DNA of 15,357 bases, from NCBI GenBank assembly GCA_014859785.1, contig JACUTP010000029.1, forward strand, positions 1-15,357, written 5' to 3'. The notes beneath the pieces are model-generated. The model had not been told where the DNA came from. It was given only the letters and a program-made list of their open reading frames with translations, and searched no databases. The stretch's first letter is position 1; the number at the start of each line of letters is the position of its first letter. This stretch comes from Candidatus Methanoperedentaceae archaeon (GTDB taxonomy: Archaea; Halobacteriota; Methanosarcinia; Methanosarcinales; Methanoperedenaceae). The position numbers and the translations under genes were made by a program. This document shows, one piece after another, positions 6,738-14,620 of this stretch.

Positions 6738-8381
6738 CTAATACTCGTACCTTGCAGCTATAGGCATCCTTCGCCCGAAACCAAAAGCCTTCGTGGTTAC
6801 CTTCAAGCCGGGCGGAGCCTGTCTTCTCTTGAATTCACTCCTGTCCACAGCCCGCACCACCCACCTAACCGTGTCAGGATCCAACTCTTTCCTTATAATC
6901 TCATCAGGCGAGTATCCCTTATCAAGGTAGTAATATAGTATGCTGTCAAGAAGCTCATACGGGGGAAGCGTATCCTGGTCTTTTTGTCCCGGTCTTAACT
7001 CGGCTGATGGCGGTTTTTCGATAGTTTCCTGCGGGATTATCTCAACATCCCGGTTTATGAAACGTGCAAGTTCATAGACCATTGTTTTTGGAACATCCGA
7101 AATAACAGAAAGCCCGCCGCTCATATCGCCGTACAGGGTACAGTAACCAACCGAAAGTTCGCTCTTGTTCCCGGTTGATACCAGGAGGTGCCCGAACTTG
7201 TTGGAAAGCGCCATGAGGATATTCCCGCGAATCCTTGCCTGTATGTTCTCCTCTGTTGTATCCTTTTCACATCCGGCAAAAGTTTCCTCAAGTGCTTCAA
7301 TATATGAGGAATAAATCCCTGAAACAGGAATGACCCTGAATCCAATACCAAGGTTTTCAGCAAGTTTTCCTGCGTCTTCAAGACTGCCTTTTGAAGAATA
7401 CGGTCCTGGCATGGAGACTCCCAGTACATTCTCATTTCCCGCTGCCTCTTTAACAAGACAGCATGTTACAGCAGAATCAATCCCGCCCGAAAGCCCGATG
7501 ACAGACTTTGTGAATCCTGATTTTTTCATGTAGTCCCTGGTACCCAGGACAAGCGCATCATGGATGCTTTCGGTTTTATCCTGCGGGGTATATGTAATCG
7601 ACATGCCTGCATTAATGTTAATTGTTTTCACGTATTCAATGAAAGGCGGGAATATTCCAATAAGTTCACCGTTCCTGCCAAAACACATGCTTCTTCCGTC
7701 AAAAATGAGTTCATCATTCCCTCCAACCTGGTTAACAAAAACAAACGGAAGTCGGTGTTTTTTTGCGTGTTTGCTGAAAATCCGAAACCTCGTTTCCTCT
7801 TTTCCGGCATAGAACGGCGATGCGGAGATATTAATAAGTAATGTCGCACCTTTCATAGCAAGTGATTCCACAGGGTCAAATGGATAACTGCGACCTGAAC
7901 CCTGCCCGTCCCCATACCATGCATCCTCACATATTAATATCCCGAGGACTTCATCTTTAAACGGCACTGTCCTGACATCCCGGGCAGGGTCAAAGTACCT
8001 TGCCTCGTCAAATACATCATAGGCTGGCAGCAGTGACTTGTTGTGTGTGAAAATGATGTCACCATTATGTATTAACAATGCTGAATTATAAAGACATCTG
8101 CCGGTTTTTTTCCCGGTGGGAACCGGTGCCCCTGCCAGGATGCCTGTACCAGGGAATTCCTTTGACTGTCCAGCCAGTTCATCAACGGCTTCACAAACTT
8201 TTGTTATGAACCATGACCGCTCCAGAAAATCCCCTGCCGGGTATCCTGTAAGGAATAGCTCGGGAAATACTACAAGGTCTGTGGATTCTTTGCTGCACTG
8301 CTTCATGGTATTCACTACCTTTTCCGTATTACCTGTTATATCCCCTACAACTGGATTTAATTGTGCGAGCGTGACTTTCAT
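6738..8381 (-). CDS. nadE: glutamine-dependent NAD+ synthetase
   Basis: Last step of NAD biosynthesis: amidates nicotinate adenine dinucleotide with ATP, using ammonia taken from glutamine. It is 547 residues with two domains. The N-terminal nitrilase-type glutaminase (about 1-265) has the Glu-Lys-Cys triad at E41 (VVFPELFLTGYP), K115 (HNKSLLPAYDVF) and C151 (ILICEDAWYGDG). The C-terminal synthetase (about 275-547) has the ATP-binding SGGIDS at 298-303, then STGNKSELSVGYCTLYGD. Many archaea carry only the short ammonia-dependent NadE; this is the fused form common in bacteria. The start is an ATG with AGGA about 11 bases upstream. It is the last gene of the minus-strand run, 59 bp after the UbiB-like gene, and converges with dnaJ 25 bp away. 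Confidence 0.96.
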   Translation of the reverse strand: MKVTLAQLNPVVGDITGNTEKVVNTMKQCSKESTDLVVFPELFLTGYPAGDFLERSWFITKVCEAVDELAGQSKEFPGTGILAGAPVPTGKKTGRCLYNSALLIHNGDIIFTHNKSLLPAYDVFDEARYFDPARDVRTVPFKDEVLGILICEDAWYGDGQGSGRSYPFDPVESLAMKGATLLINISASPFYAGKEETRFRIFSKHAKKHRLPFVFVNQVGGNDELIFDGRSMCFGRNGELIGIFPPFIEYVKTININAGMSITYTPQDKTESIHDALVLGTRDYMKKSGFTKSVIGLSGGIDSAVTCCLVKEAAGNENVLGVSMPGPYSSKGSLEDAGKLAENLGIGFRVIPVSGIYSSYIEALEETFAGCEKDTTEENIQARIRGNILMALSNKFGHLLVSTGNKSELSVGYCTLYGDMSGGLSVISDVPKTMVYELARFINRDVEIIPQETIEKPPSAELRPGQKDQDTLPPYELLDSILYYYLDKGYSPDEIIRKELDPDTVRWVVRAVDRSEFKRRQAPPGLKVTTKAFGFGRRMPIAARYEY

Positions 8382-8440
8382 AGAATTAATTCATCCTGTT
8401 TCATTTTTATTCTATAATCACTGTATAGCCACTTTAATCT

Positions 8441-10123
8441 TTACCATTTGCCTGAGTGGATAATGGAAAAAAGCAATCCCATACCCAGGAAACCAGCAAT
8501 TGAAAAACCCAAAATACCAAGGAGCGGCACACCAAGAAGACCCGGTGACATACCGGTCTGGATAATGAGGGATGATCCCACAATTAGCGATGCTATTATT
8601 ATGCTAAAAGATAACCTGTTGCTGACAATATCCAGCTTCTCTATTAAATTATCAAGACCCCTGTGTTCCAGTTCAAATTTAAGCGTTCCCTTTTCAGCTT
8701 TTGTCAGGATGTGGTTAACCCGGGTGGGGAATGTTTTTACCATGCGGATAAAATTCCATATCGTTTTCCTGGTATCTTTAATAATATAAGAAGCACTTGT
8801 TCGTTCATGAAAAATTTTACTGGCATAAGGCTCAATAAAATCCGCAATGTTATGGTCAGGGTCAAGTTCACGGCTGAGTTCATCCATGATAATAAGGCTT
8901 TTCGATAAAAGCATGATATTTGTGGGGATTTTTCCATTACTTTTTATCACGACATCAATAATATCTTTCAAAAACATTATCGGGTCTATGAATTTCACAT
9001 CAAGGCTGTAATACCTGTTTATGATATCTTCAAGCCTGTACCTGAGTAAATTTGCCTGTGTTTCCACATCAACAACAACCCCCATTTCTGTCAGGCTTTC
9101 GATAAAAGAATCAATATCATTTTGTTGCATGGCAATAATAAGGTTGATAAGGTTTTCCTTTAACACAGGGTCAATATATCCGGTCATGCCGAAATCAAGA
9201 AAAATGATTTTACCATCATCTGCAACAAAAATATTACCGGGATGAGGGTCAGCATGGTAGAAATTATCCTCAAAAATCATTTTCAGGTATGCATTTACAA
9301 AATTGTTGGAAATTATTTTCTTATCAAACCCTGAAGCTTCAAGCTGGTGAATGTCAGATATTTTTATCCCTTCCAGATACTCCATGGCCAGGACGCGTTT
9401 TGTGGAATAATTCCAGAAAATTTCCGGAATCCTGACAGTTGTACTTCCTTTAAAATTTAAGAAAAACCTGTCGGCATTCCGGGCTTCATGGGTATAATCG
9501 ATTTCCTGCCTGATAATCCGGGAAAATTCTTCAATCATGCCAACAGGGTTAAAAATTTTACTCTCTTTTATGTGTTTTTCAGCAAACCTTGCAAGACTCA
9601 GCAGGATTGCAAGGTCTGTCTCTATTATTTTTTCGATACCAGGGCGCATCACCTTTACTACCACATCCCGGTTATCCGGTATTTTTGCAGGGTGTACCTG
9701 TCCGATTGAAGCTGATGCTATGGGTTCGGGATTGAATGATATGAATATATCATCTATATTTTTACCGAGTTCTTTTTTAATTAGTTTCTCAACTTCAGAA
9801 AAACCATAATGGGGAACACTGTCCTGAAGCTTTGACAGTTCCCTGATAAATTCCTCAGATAAAAGGTCACGGCGCGTACTTAATATCTGCCCGAATTTGA
9901 TAAAAGTCGGTCCGAGTTCCTCCAGGGCAAGACGCAGCCTTTCAGCTTCGGATAATAAAATTAGCTGCTCCCTGATAGGTTTGGTTTTAAACCAGCCGCG
10001 AAAATGACGTGATGGTCTGAGTCCGTACCTGTCCACGAGATAGCCGAAACCATGCTTAACCATTACGTCAACGATTTCCCTGTAACGTTTAACGTAAGCA
10101 TACTCCTTATCAAGCAGGCGCAA
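8441..10123 (-). CDS. ubiB: UbiB/AarF (ABC1/ADCK) family atypical kinase, membrane-anchored
   Basis: Member of the protein-kinase-like family that supports quinone biosynthesis in bacteria and coenzyme Q in mitochondria; its substrate here is unknown. It is 560 residues. Visible in order: the family-specific KFGQ (76-79), the Ala/Ser-rich loop ASASIGQVH (136-144) in place of a glycine-rich loop, VVVKVMRPG with K157 as nucleotide-binding lysine, HADPHPGN (290-297) and LDFG (309-312). The C-terminus ends in two hydrophobic segments (about 507-555) that should anchor it in the membrane. The start is a TTG at 10121-10123 with GGAAG about seven bases upstream; an in-frame TAG lies 21 bases before it. 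The phasin-like gene ends 34 bp upstream and nadE begins 59 bp downstream. Methanogens that lack quinones also carry this family, so a quinone role is not proved. Confidence 0.92.
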   Translation of the reverse strand: MRLLDKEYAYVKRYREIVDVMVKHGFGYLVDRYGLRPSRHFRGWFKTKPIREQLILLSEAERLRLALEELGPTFIKFGQILSTRRDLLSEEFIRELSKLQDSVPHYGFSEVEKLIKKELGKNIDDIFISFNPEPIASASIGQVHPAKIPDNRDVVVKVMRPGIEKIIETDLAILLSLARFAEKHIKESKIFNPVGMIEEFSRIIRQEIDYTHEARNADRFFLNFKGSTTVRIPEIFWNYSTKRVLAMEYLEGIKISDIHQLEASGFDKKIISNNFVNAYLKMIFEDNFYHADPHPGNIFVADDGKIIFLDFGMTGYIDPVLKENLINLIIAMQQNDIDSFIESLTEMGVVVDVETQANLLRYRLEDIINRYYSLDVKFIDPIMFLKDIIDVVIKSNGKIPTNIMLLSKSLIIMDELSRELDPDHNIADFIEPYASKIFHERTSASYIIKDTRKTIWNFIRMVKTFPTRVNHILTKAEKGTLKFELEHRGLDNLIEKLDIVSNRLSFSIIIASLIVGSSLIIQTGMSPGLLGVPLLGILGFSIAGFLGMGLLFSIIHSGKW

Positions 10124-10157
10124 TTTTTTACTTCCGGGATTTATCTATTTTTTTATG

Positions 10158-10460
10158 TTACTGGAGCTTTTTCTCAAGCTCGTCTATTTTTTTCTCAAGT
10201 GCCTGGATGTCCTTTCTTGTTACAACCCCGCTTTTGTTAATAAAATCTTTAACTTTATCATTTACCTGTTTTTCGAGATGCTTTAATTGCTGTTCTTTTT
10301 CAGATAATACTTCCTGCACGAATTTTTTCCCTTCCTCCTGGCTAATTTCACCCTTTTTTACCATTTCCTGGCTCAGTTCCTCCACTTTATCCTTTGTAAG
10401 GGAAATTAACCCTACACCAAACAGTCCCATTTTTCTTAATATATCTGACATTTCTGACAT
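10158..10460 (-). CDS. small phasin-like (PHA granule-associated type) coiled-coil protein
   Basis: The 100-residue protein begins with a short amphipathic segment (MGLFGVGLISLTKDKVEELS). A charged helical region and a C-terminal heptad coiled coil follow (DIQALEKKIDELEKKL). It resembles the polyhydroxyalkanoate granule-associated/phasin-like family, small proteins often found just upstream of UbiB/AarF genes; that neighbourhood is repeated here. The start ATG is fixed by a perfect GGAGGT (complement of 10468-10473) seven bases away. It is the first gene of the run phasin-like/ubiB/nadE. No PHA synthase is in the window, so a role on storage granules is unsupported locally; an accessory role for the membrane kinase is an alternative. 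Confidence 0.72.
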   Translation of the reverse strand: MSEMSDILRKMGLFGVGLISLTKDKVEELSQEMVKKGEISQEEGKKFVQEVLSEKEQQLKHLEKQVNDKVKDFINKSGVVTRKDIQALEKKIDELEKKLQ

Positions 10461-10533
10461 TTACGTACCTCCGCATATGAACTTGGTTTTATTAACAGAT
10501 AATCTTTTTGTTGGAGAGGTTAAAAGGAAAGTA

Positions 10534-11244
10534 ATGAAATTAAATTTTGGCGGTATGATACCCATATCCACGGTTGACTGGTGCGGCAGGTCGGTATCAG
10601 TAATTTTCTTTAACGGATGCCCTTTACGCTGCCTTTACTGCCAGAATTACAGACTAATTGATGGAAACAACCAGGTTGAACTTGAGGAAATCGAGAAAAA
10701 GATAATCGGTTCTGAAAACTTCATAAGTGCCGTGGTATTTTCAGGAGGAGAACCCCTGATGCAGTACGGGGCACTGGAACACCTTGCAGGATTCACAAAA
10801 GAGCGGGGACTGCTTGTGGGAATCGAAACAAACGGCTATTATCCCGGACGTCTGTCACGGTTAATCGAAAAAAAACTTATAGACAGGCTATTCCTTGATA
10901 TTAAAGCGCCTGCCCATCCAGGTAAATACAAAATAATAACCGGCGGCGTGGAGGATGCAGGCTGGCGCGTATTTAAGTCACTGGAGCTGCGGGGTGTGCC
11001 TGTTGAAGTGAGGACAACAGTGTTCAGGTCGTATTCTGACATATCCGGAATAGCTGAATCACTCAAAAGTTATGACTGCACTTATGTCATCCAGCAGGGA
11101 ATTCCTGAAAATGCACCTGATGAAGTCATAAAGAAAGATAAAACCCTGGCACGGGATGAACTGGCGGCACTTGCCAGAAGCGTATCATTCCTCAAGGATG
11201 TAAGAATCAGGACACGGGAAAAAGGGGAAGAAAAAATTAACTAA
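10534..11244 (+). CDS. radical SAM glycyl-radical activating enzyme-like protein (NrdG/PflA type)
   Basis: A [4Fe-4S] enzyme that would cleave S-adenosylmethionine to make a radical, probably to activate anaerobic ribonucleotide reductase or a related glycyl-radical enzyme. It is 236 residues. The cluster motif CX3CX2C is at C29, C33 and C36 (NGCPLRCLYCQN), followed by FSGGEPLMQ and IETNG, typical of the activase group. I chose the ATG at 10534, behind GGAGAGG and AAGGA, because family members begin near MKLNFGGMIPISTVDW. An in-frame ATG at 10477 would add 19 residues, and the frame is open further upstream antisense to the phasin-like gene. Residue 17 is Cys in DWCGRS, where Pro is usual. 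No partner reductase is present here; the true substrate is unknown. Confidence 0.85.
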   Translation: MKLNFGGMIPISTVDWCGRSVSVIFFNGCPLRCLYCQNYRLIDGNNQVELEEIEKKIIGSENFISAVVFSGGEPLMQYGALEHLAGFTKERGLLVGIETNGYYPGRLSRLIEKKLIDRLFLDIKAPAHPGKYKIITGGVEDAGWRVFKSLELRGVPVEVRTTVFRSYSDISGIAESLKSYDCTYVIQQGIPENAPDEVIKKDKTLARDELAALARSVSFLKDVRIRTREKGEEKIN

Positions 11245-11248
11245 GTGG

Positions 11249-11258
11249 ATTTATATTA
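11249..11258 (+). promoter_or_regulatory. TATA box of the map gene
   Basis: ATTTATATTA lies just after the stop of the radical SAM gene and about 30-38 bases before the map ATG. A start near 11280 would leave a leader of only a few bases, so map may be transcribed separately with almost no leader. No good ribosome binding site precedes its ATG, which agrees. Confidence 0.55.
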
Positions 11259-11286
11259 GTGATGGTATCATTAAGTGGAATAACAG

Positions 11287-12126
11287 ATGAATTACGTTGT
11301 TTATGAAAAATACCTGGAAGCCGGGAAGATTGCAGCAGGCATCCGCCAGGAAGCCCTCAAAAAAGTCAGGGAAGGCACACCACTTCTTGAAGTTGCAGAA
11401 TATGTGGAACAAAGGACATATGACCTGGGAGGAAAACCGGCATTTCCGTGCAATATTTCGGTTAATGAGGTTGCTTCCCACTATACACCGGAAGATTATA
11501 TTCCGAGTTTTAAAAACGGAGACGTTGTAAAAGTTGATATCGGGGTTCATGTTGACGGGTATATTGCAGATACCGCATCCACCGTTGAAGTCGGGACAGT
11601 AAACCACAGGAATTTAATCAGGGCTACTGAAGAAGCGCTTGAAAATGCCATTTCAGTTGTTAAGGATAAAATACAGACAAGAACCGTGGGTAAAGTCATT
11701 GAGCAGACAATAAAAAAACACGGGTTCAATCCGGTAAAAGACCTGACCGGACACAATCTTGAGCATTATAACCTTCATGCAGGAATTACCCTTCCCAACG
11801 AGGGAAGCCTTTTTAGCCATAAAATTAAAAAAGATACCGTTATTGCCATCGAACCTTTTGCCACGTACGGTAAAGGAAATATAATATACGGGGAATCTTA
11901 TATTTTCGCATTGGGAAGAAGGAGCAATGACAAAGAGTCTATAAAGATAAAAGAAAAGTTCGGTCTGCTCCCGTTTTCAAAAAGATGGATTCCCGGAATA
12001 AATATAGAGAAATTATCAGGATTAAAAGAATATTCTAAGTTGATAGAATCAAGCGGGAAAATTGTTGCCCAGGCAGAACATACGGTAATCGTAAATGAAG
12101 ACGGGTGCGAAATAATAACAGGTTAA
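11287..12126 (+). CDS. map: methionine aminopeptidase, type 2 (archaeal)
   Basis: Removes the initiator methionine from new proteins; a two-metal cytosolic enzyme. It is 279 residues, complete. All five metal ligands of the pita-bread fold are visible: D84 and D95 (KVDIGVHVDGYIADTAS), H156 (LTGHNLEHYNLH), E189 (IAIEPFAT) and E264 (AQAEHTVIV). The substrate-contacting H65 (SHYTP) is present too. The insertion between E189 and E264 marks it as type 2, the form of archaea and the eukaryotic cytosol. The gene lies 42 bp after the radical SAM activase gene and 44 bp before a second radical SAM gene, all in the same direction. Confidence 0.96.
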   Translation: MNYVVYEKYLEAGKIAAGIRQEALKKVREGTPLLEVAEYVEQRTYDLGGKPAFPCNISVNEVASHYTPEDYIPSFKNGDVVKVDIGVHVDGYIADTASTVEVGTVNHRNLIRATEEALENAISVVKDKIQTRTVGKVIEQTIKKHGFNPVKDLTGHNLEHYNLHAGITLPNEGSLFSHKIKKDTVIAIEPFATYGKGNIIYGESYIFALGRRSNDKESIKIKEKFGLLPFSKRWIPGINIEKLSGLKEYSKLIESSGKIVAQAEHTVIVNEDGCEIITG

Positions 12127-12170
12127 TGCAAACTGATATGGTCGATAAGAGGCAATACTGAATAAGGCAT

Positions 12171-12782
12171 ATGAACACAATAGATACCATCATTTACGAA
12201 GCACACGGTAACCTGTACCTTAATATTACCAACCGGTGTACATCCAGCTGTATCTTCTGCGTAAAGCGCTATTCTGATGGAGTGTATGGCTATAACCTGC
12301 GGCTGTCAGGCGAGCCAGAACTTCCAGATATAATAAAAGCTCTTTCCGAAGCTGACCTGTCACAGTACAGGGAGGTTGTTTTTACAGGTTTTGGTGAGCC
12401 GCTTGTACGTCTTGATGACGTTCTTGAAATCACAGGATGGCTGGCAGTCAGGGGAATGCCGGTGCGCCTTGATACTATAGGACATGCCAGGATTATGTAT
12501 CCTGGAAGGAATGTGGCACAGGAACTTGCCGATTCAGGCATGAAAGTTGTTTCCATCAGCCTGAACGCACATGATTCCGGAACGTATAAACAGCTTTGCA
12601 ATCCGAAATTCAGGAATGCGTACGAAAAAATGCTTGAGTTTGCACGTGACGTTTCAGAAGCTGGAATGGAGCTTCGGTTTACTGTGGTTGATTTGCCTTC
12701 TGTGGATATCGAAAAATGCCGGGATATTGCAAAAGAATACCGTGCCGGTTTCAAGGTAAGGGGATACGGCGGTCCTGTATAA
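12171..12782 (+). CDS. radical SAM protein of the TatD-associated type
   Basis: The 203-residue protein has the radical SAM cluster motif CX3CX2C at C23, C27 and C30 (NITNRCTSSCIFCVK) and GFGEP for S-adenosylmethionine binding. Later core strands include VSISLNAHD and LRFTVVD. Size and the opening YEAHGNLYLNITNRC match the small radical SAM family often encoded beside or fused to TatD-type nucleases. No TatD gene is in this window and the substrate is unknown. The start is an ATG with only AAGG upstream. It meets mch tail to tail with four bases between the stop codons, in the shared A/T-rich stretch TATAAATTTTTAAAT (12778-12792), which can provide T-runs to both strands. Confidence 0.85.
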   Translation: MNTIDTIIYEAHGNLYLNITNRCTSSCIFCVKRYSDGVYGYNLRLSGEPELPDIIKALSEADLSQYREVVFTGFGEPLVRLDDVLEITGWLAVRGMPVRLDTIGHARIMYPGRNVAQELADSGMKVVSISLNAHDSGTYKQLCNPKFRNAYEKMLEFARDVSEAGMELRFTVVDLPSVDIEKCRDIAKEYRAGFKVRGYGGPV

Positions 12783-12786
12783 ATTT

Positions 12787-13737
12787 TTAAATCCCGCTTA
12801 TTCCAAACGATTCCAGTATGACTTCGCCGTTAAGATGTCCTGAGTGGAATGTCTTGCCGGTTTCAATGTCATTGACCGTTATCTCGGCAGGAGCAAAGAC
12901 ATTTGCATCAATCTTGAAGAAATCATAACCTGCATCCTTGAAGGTCTTATAGAACGGTTTTCCGTAATCCTTTGACGTGGATGAAGGTACCTGCTTGAAC
13001 AAAGCCTCATTAATTCCCTTCACGGTAAGGAACACAGAGCCGTAATATATCACGCTGTCATTTGTACAGCCCATTGCTTTCAGGTCATCATTAACAACAG
13101 GAGCAATCGGGGCAGTACCTGTACCGCTTACTATTTTTGTCGTGTCATAACCCAGTTCATTCAACTTGAAAATCGCAGTCTCGACAACACGCCCGGATAC
13201 CTGTACAGAACCAACGATACTGGCAGTAGGCGCGACAAGTGCAATCACATTCTCAGGTTCCACATGGCTGGCTTCTGCAATGTATTCCATTACCTTTTCA
13301 TCAGGAAGCTGGTTTGATTCAAGGGCAATAACCGAATAATCAAAATCATCCTCGTATCCTATTTTCTCATACGTTGCCCTGGGCTTTAGTGCCAGCGCCC
13401 TTGCAGGGCCTGAACCCATTGCGAAGTACTTATCCACGTTTACCCTCCATCCCGCTTTCTGTGCACCAAGACATGCCATGGCAGGGTGGTCAGTGGTAAT
13501 ATCAACGAACGCCAGCGGTACATCATTAACCTTACGCACGGTAATCGAACTCAAGCCGAACCCTCCCATGCATATATCAGTAAACATCAAACCAGCTTCG
13601 TATCCGCCATCCACATTTACTCCGCAGTCTATGACCCTGGCACCGTTGCTAAGTTCGGTTGTTTTAACCTTTAACTCATCAGACCATTCCATCATTTCTT
13701 CTGCAATTTCCAGTCCTTTTTCATTAACGCTTAACAA
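12787..13737 (-). CDS. mch: methenyltetrahydromethanopterin cyclohydrolase
   Basis: Interconverts formyl- and methenyl-H4MPT in the cytosolic C1 branch of methanogenesis, reverse methanogenesis or methyl oxidation. It is 316 residues, full length for the family. Strongly conserved stretches are visible: VIDCGVNVDGGYEAG, TDHPAMACLGAQKAGW, VDKYFAMGSGPARALALKP, ESNQLPDEKVMEYI, LVAPTASIVGSVQVSGRVVE and SKDYGKPFY. The start is a TTG giving MLSVNE, which matches the N-terminus I recall for Methanosarcina Mch, with GGTGA about six bases upstream. It is the strongest single marker here for a methanogen or methanotrophic archaeon, although some bacterial methylotrophs and Archaeoglobus also carry it. 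It is transcribed divergently from thyA. Confidence 0.97.
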   Translation of the reverse strand: MLSVNEKGLEIAEEMMEWSDELKVKTTELSNGARVIDCGVNVDGGYEAGLMFTDICMGGFGLSSITVRKVNDVPLAFVDITTDHPAMACLGAQKAGWRVNVDKYFAMGSGPARALALKPRATYEKIGYEDDFDYSVIALESNQLPDEKVMEYIAEASHVEPENVIALVAPTASIVGSVQVSGRVVETAIFKLNELGYDTTKIVSGTGTAPIAPVVNDDLKAMGCTNDSVIYYGSVFLTVKGINEALFKQVPSSTSKDYGKPFYKTFKDAGYDFFKIDANVFAPAEITVNDIETGKTFHSGHLNGEVILESFGISGI

Positions 13738-13773
13738 AATAATTCACCACACTAATCCATACTTAGAATAACT

Positions 13774-13783
13774 GCTTATAAGG
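13774..13783 (-). promoter_or_regulatory. TATA box of mch
   Basis: On the minus strand this reads CCTTATAAGC. A start about 25 nt downstream, near 13753, would give a leader of about 15 nt that still contains the GGTGA ribosome binding site before the TTG start. Confidence 0.55.
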
Positions 13784-13844
13784 TTTTTGAAATTATACCA
13801 CCTTAAACCATCTTATGATTTTTCTGATAGCAACCCTAATATCA

Positions 13845-13854
13845 CTTGTATAAA
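13845..13854 (+). promoter_or_regulatory. TATA box of thyA, predicted leaderless transcript
   Basis: CTTGTATAAA is centred about 25 bases before the ATG at 13875, the usual distance from TATA box to transcription start in archaea. No ribosome binding site is present in the bases before the ATG (TTAATAGATTATT). Both facts point to an mRNA beginning at or next to the start codon. Confidence 0.55.
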
Positions 13855-13874
13855 GTATAGCTTAATAGATTATT

Positions 13875-14564
13875 ATGAAGTATCCACCAACCAATCTTAT
13901 CCAGGCATACGGTCTTGCCGATGCATGGGGACAGGCAGTGAATTTTGTCATCAAGCACGGTATGGAGATTAAAACAGAGTACGGACCCATGTCAAAAGAC
14001 ATCTGTTCGGTCACGGAAATCAGGGAGCCTTACGCAGAACCAATGCTGCATCCCCAGTTTCCCACAAAAGAGATGCATGTAAAGGAGTACCTTAAGCAGT
14101 GGGAGCGGGATTATGACTGGAAAAAGCAGGGTTTTGAATATAATTACATGGACAGGCTTATAAATTACCCGTCGCGCAGCAAGGATGTTGACCAGTTAAA
14201 GGCAATACGCGAAATGCTGCCGCGTGGTGTTTCACGCAGGAGGCAGGGCATCACCTGGATTCCGGAACGTGACCTTTTTGTGGAGGAAGACCAGCCATGC
14301 CTCCAGAGGTTGTGGTTTCGCAATATCGGGGATGCTAACATTGAGATGCACTGCATGTGGCGCTCCCGCGACCTGTATGCAGCCTGGAACAGCAATATGG
14401 TGGGACTTCTCACAATGGTCAGGAAGGAAATCCTCGAACCCGGAAACCTCAAACTTGTAAAAGTAGTTGATTTCTGTAACTCCATGCATATCTACGAAGC
14501 TGACTGGGAAGCGGCTTCAAAAGTTAAACCCATACCGAAAAGCCCGCAGATGATGAGGTTTTAA
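13875..14564 (+). CDS. thyA: thymidylate synthase, short archaeal (methanogen) type
   Basis: Methylates dUMP to dTMP. It is 229 residues, shorter than the bacterial enzyme of about 264, as is typical of the methanogen family. The nucleophile is probably C142 in EEDQPCLQRLWF; the phosphate- and nucleotide-binding part RSRDLYAAWNSNM (163-175) and the HIYEAD motif (205-210) follow, corresponding to RSxD, the asparagine region and HxY of classical enzymes. The C1 donor in methanopterin archaea may be methylene-H4MPT rather than folate. Lying head to head with mch (137 bp between starts), it could share control with the methanopterin pathway. A dCMP/dUMP hydroxymethylase is a less likely alternative. 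Confidence 0.88.
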   Translation: MKYPPTNLIQAYGLADAWGQAVNFVIKHGMEIKTEYGPMSKDICSVTEIREPYAEPMLHPQFPTKEMHVKEYLKQWERDYDWKKQGFEYNYMDRLINYPSRSKDVDQLKAIREMLPRGVSRRRQGITWIPERDLFVEEDQPCLQRLWFRNIGDANIEMHCMWRSRDLYAAWNSNMVGLLTMVRKEILEPGNLKLVKVVDFCNSMHIYEADWEAASKVKPIPKSPQMMRF

Positions 14565-14620
14565 GTCAACAGGCGAAAAGGTTCGGTTTACCGGATACAG
14601 GATTAATACCGGTTACCTGT

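Noticed and set aside
10207..10533. Long N-terminal extension of the radical SAM frame (start at 10207 or 10477)
   Set aside because: 10207-10460 is antisense to the phasin-like gene, and the family-like sequence begins at MKLNFGG. The ATG at 10534 has G-rich ribosome binding sequence, and a TATA-like element (TTTTATTA, about 10487-10494) falls between the two ATGs.
12290..12754. 154-codon frame antisense to the TatD-type radical SAM gene
   Set aside because: Contained in a well-supported gene, Ser/Arg-rich shadow composition.
14588..14615. ACCGG/CCGGT inverted repeat between thyA and the CDP-alcohol phosphatidyltransferase gene
   Set aside because: The stem is only about five bases with a long loop and no adjacent T-run; too weak to call a bidirectional terminator.
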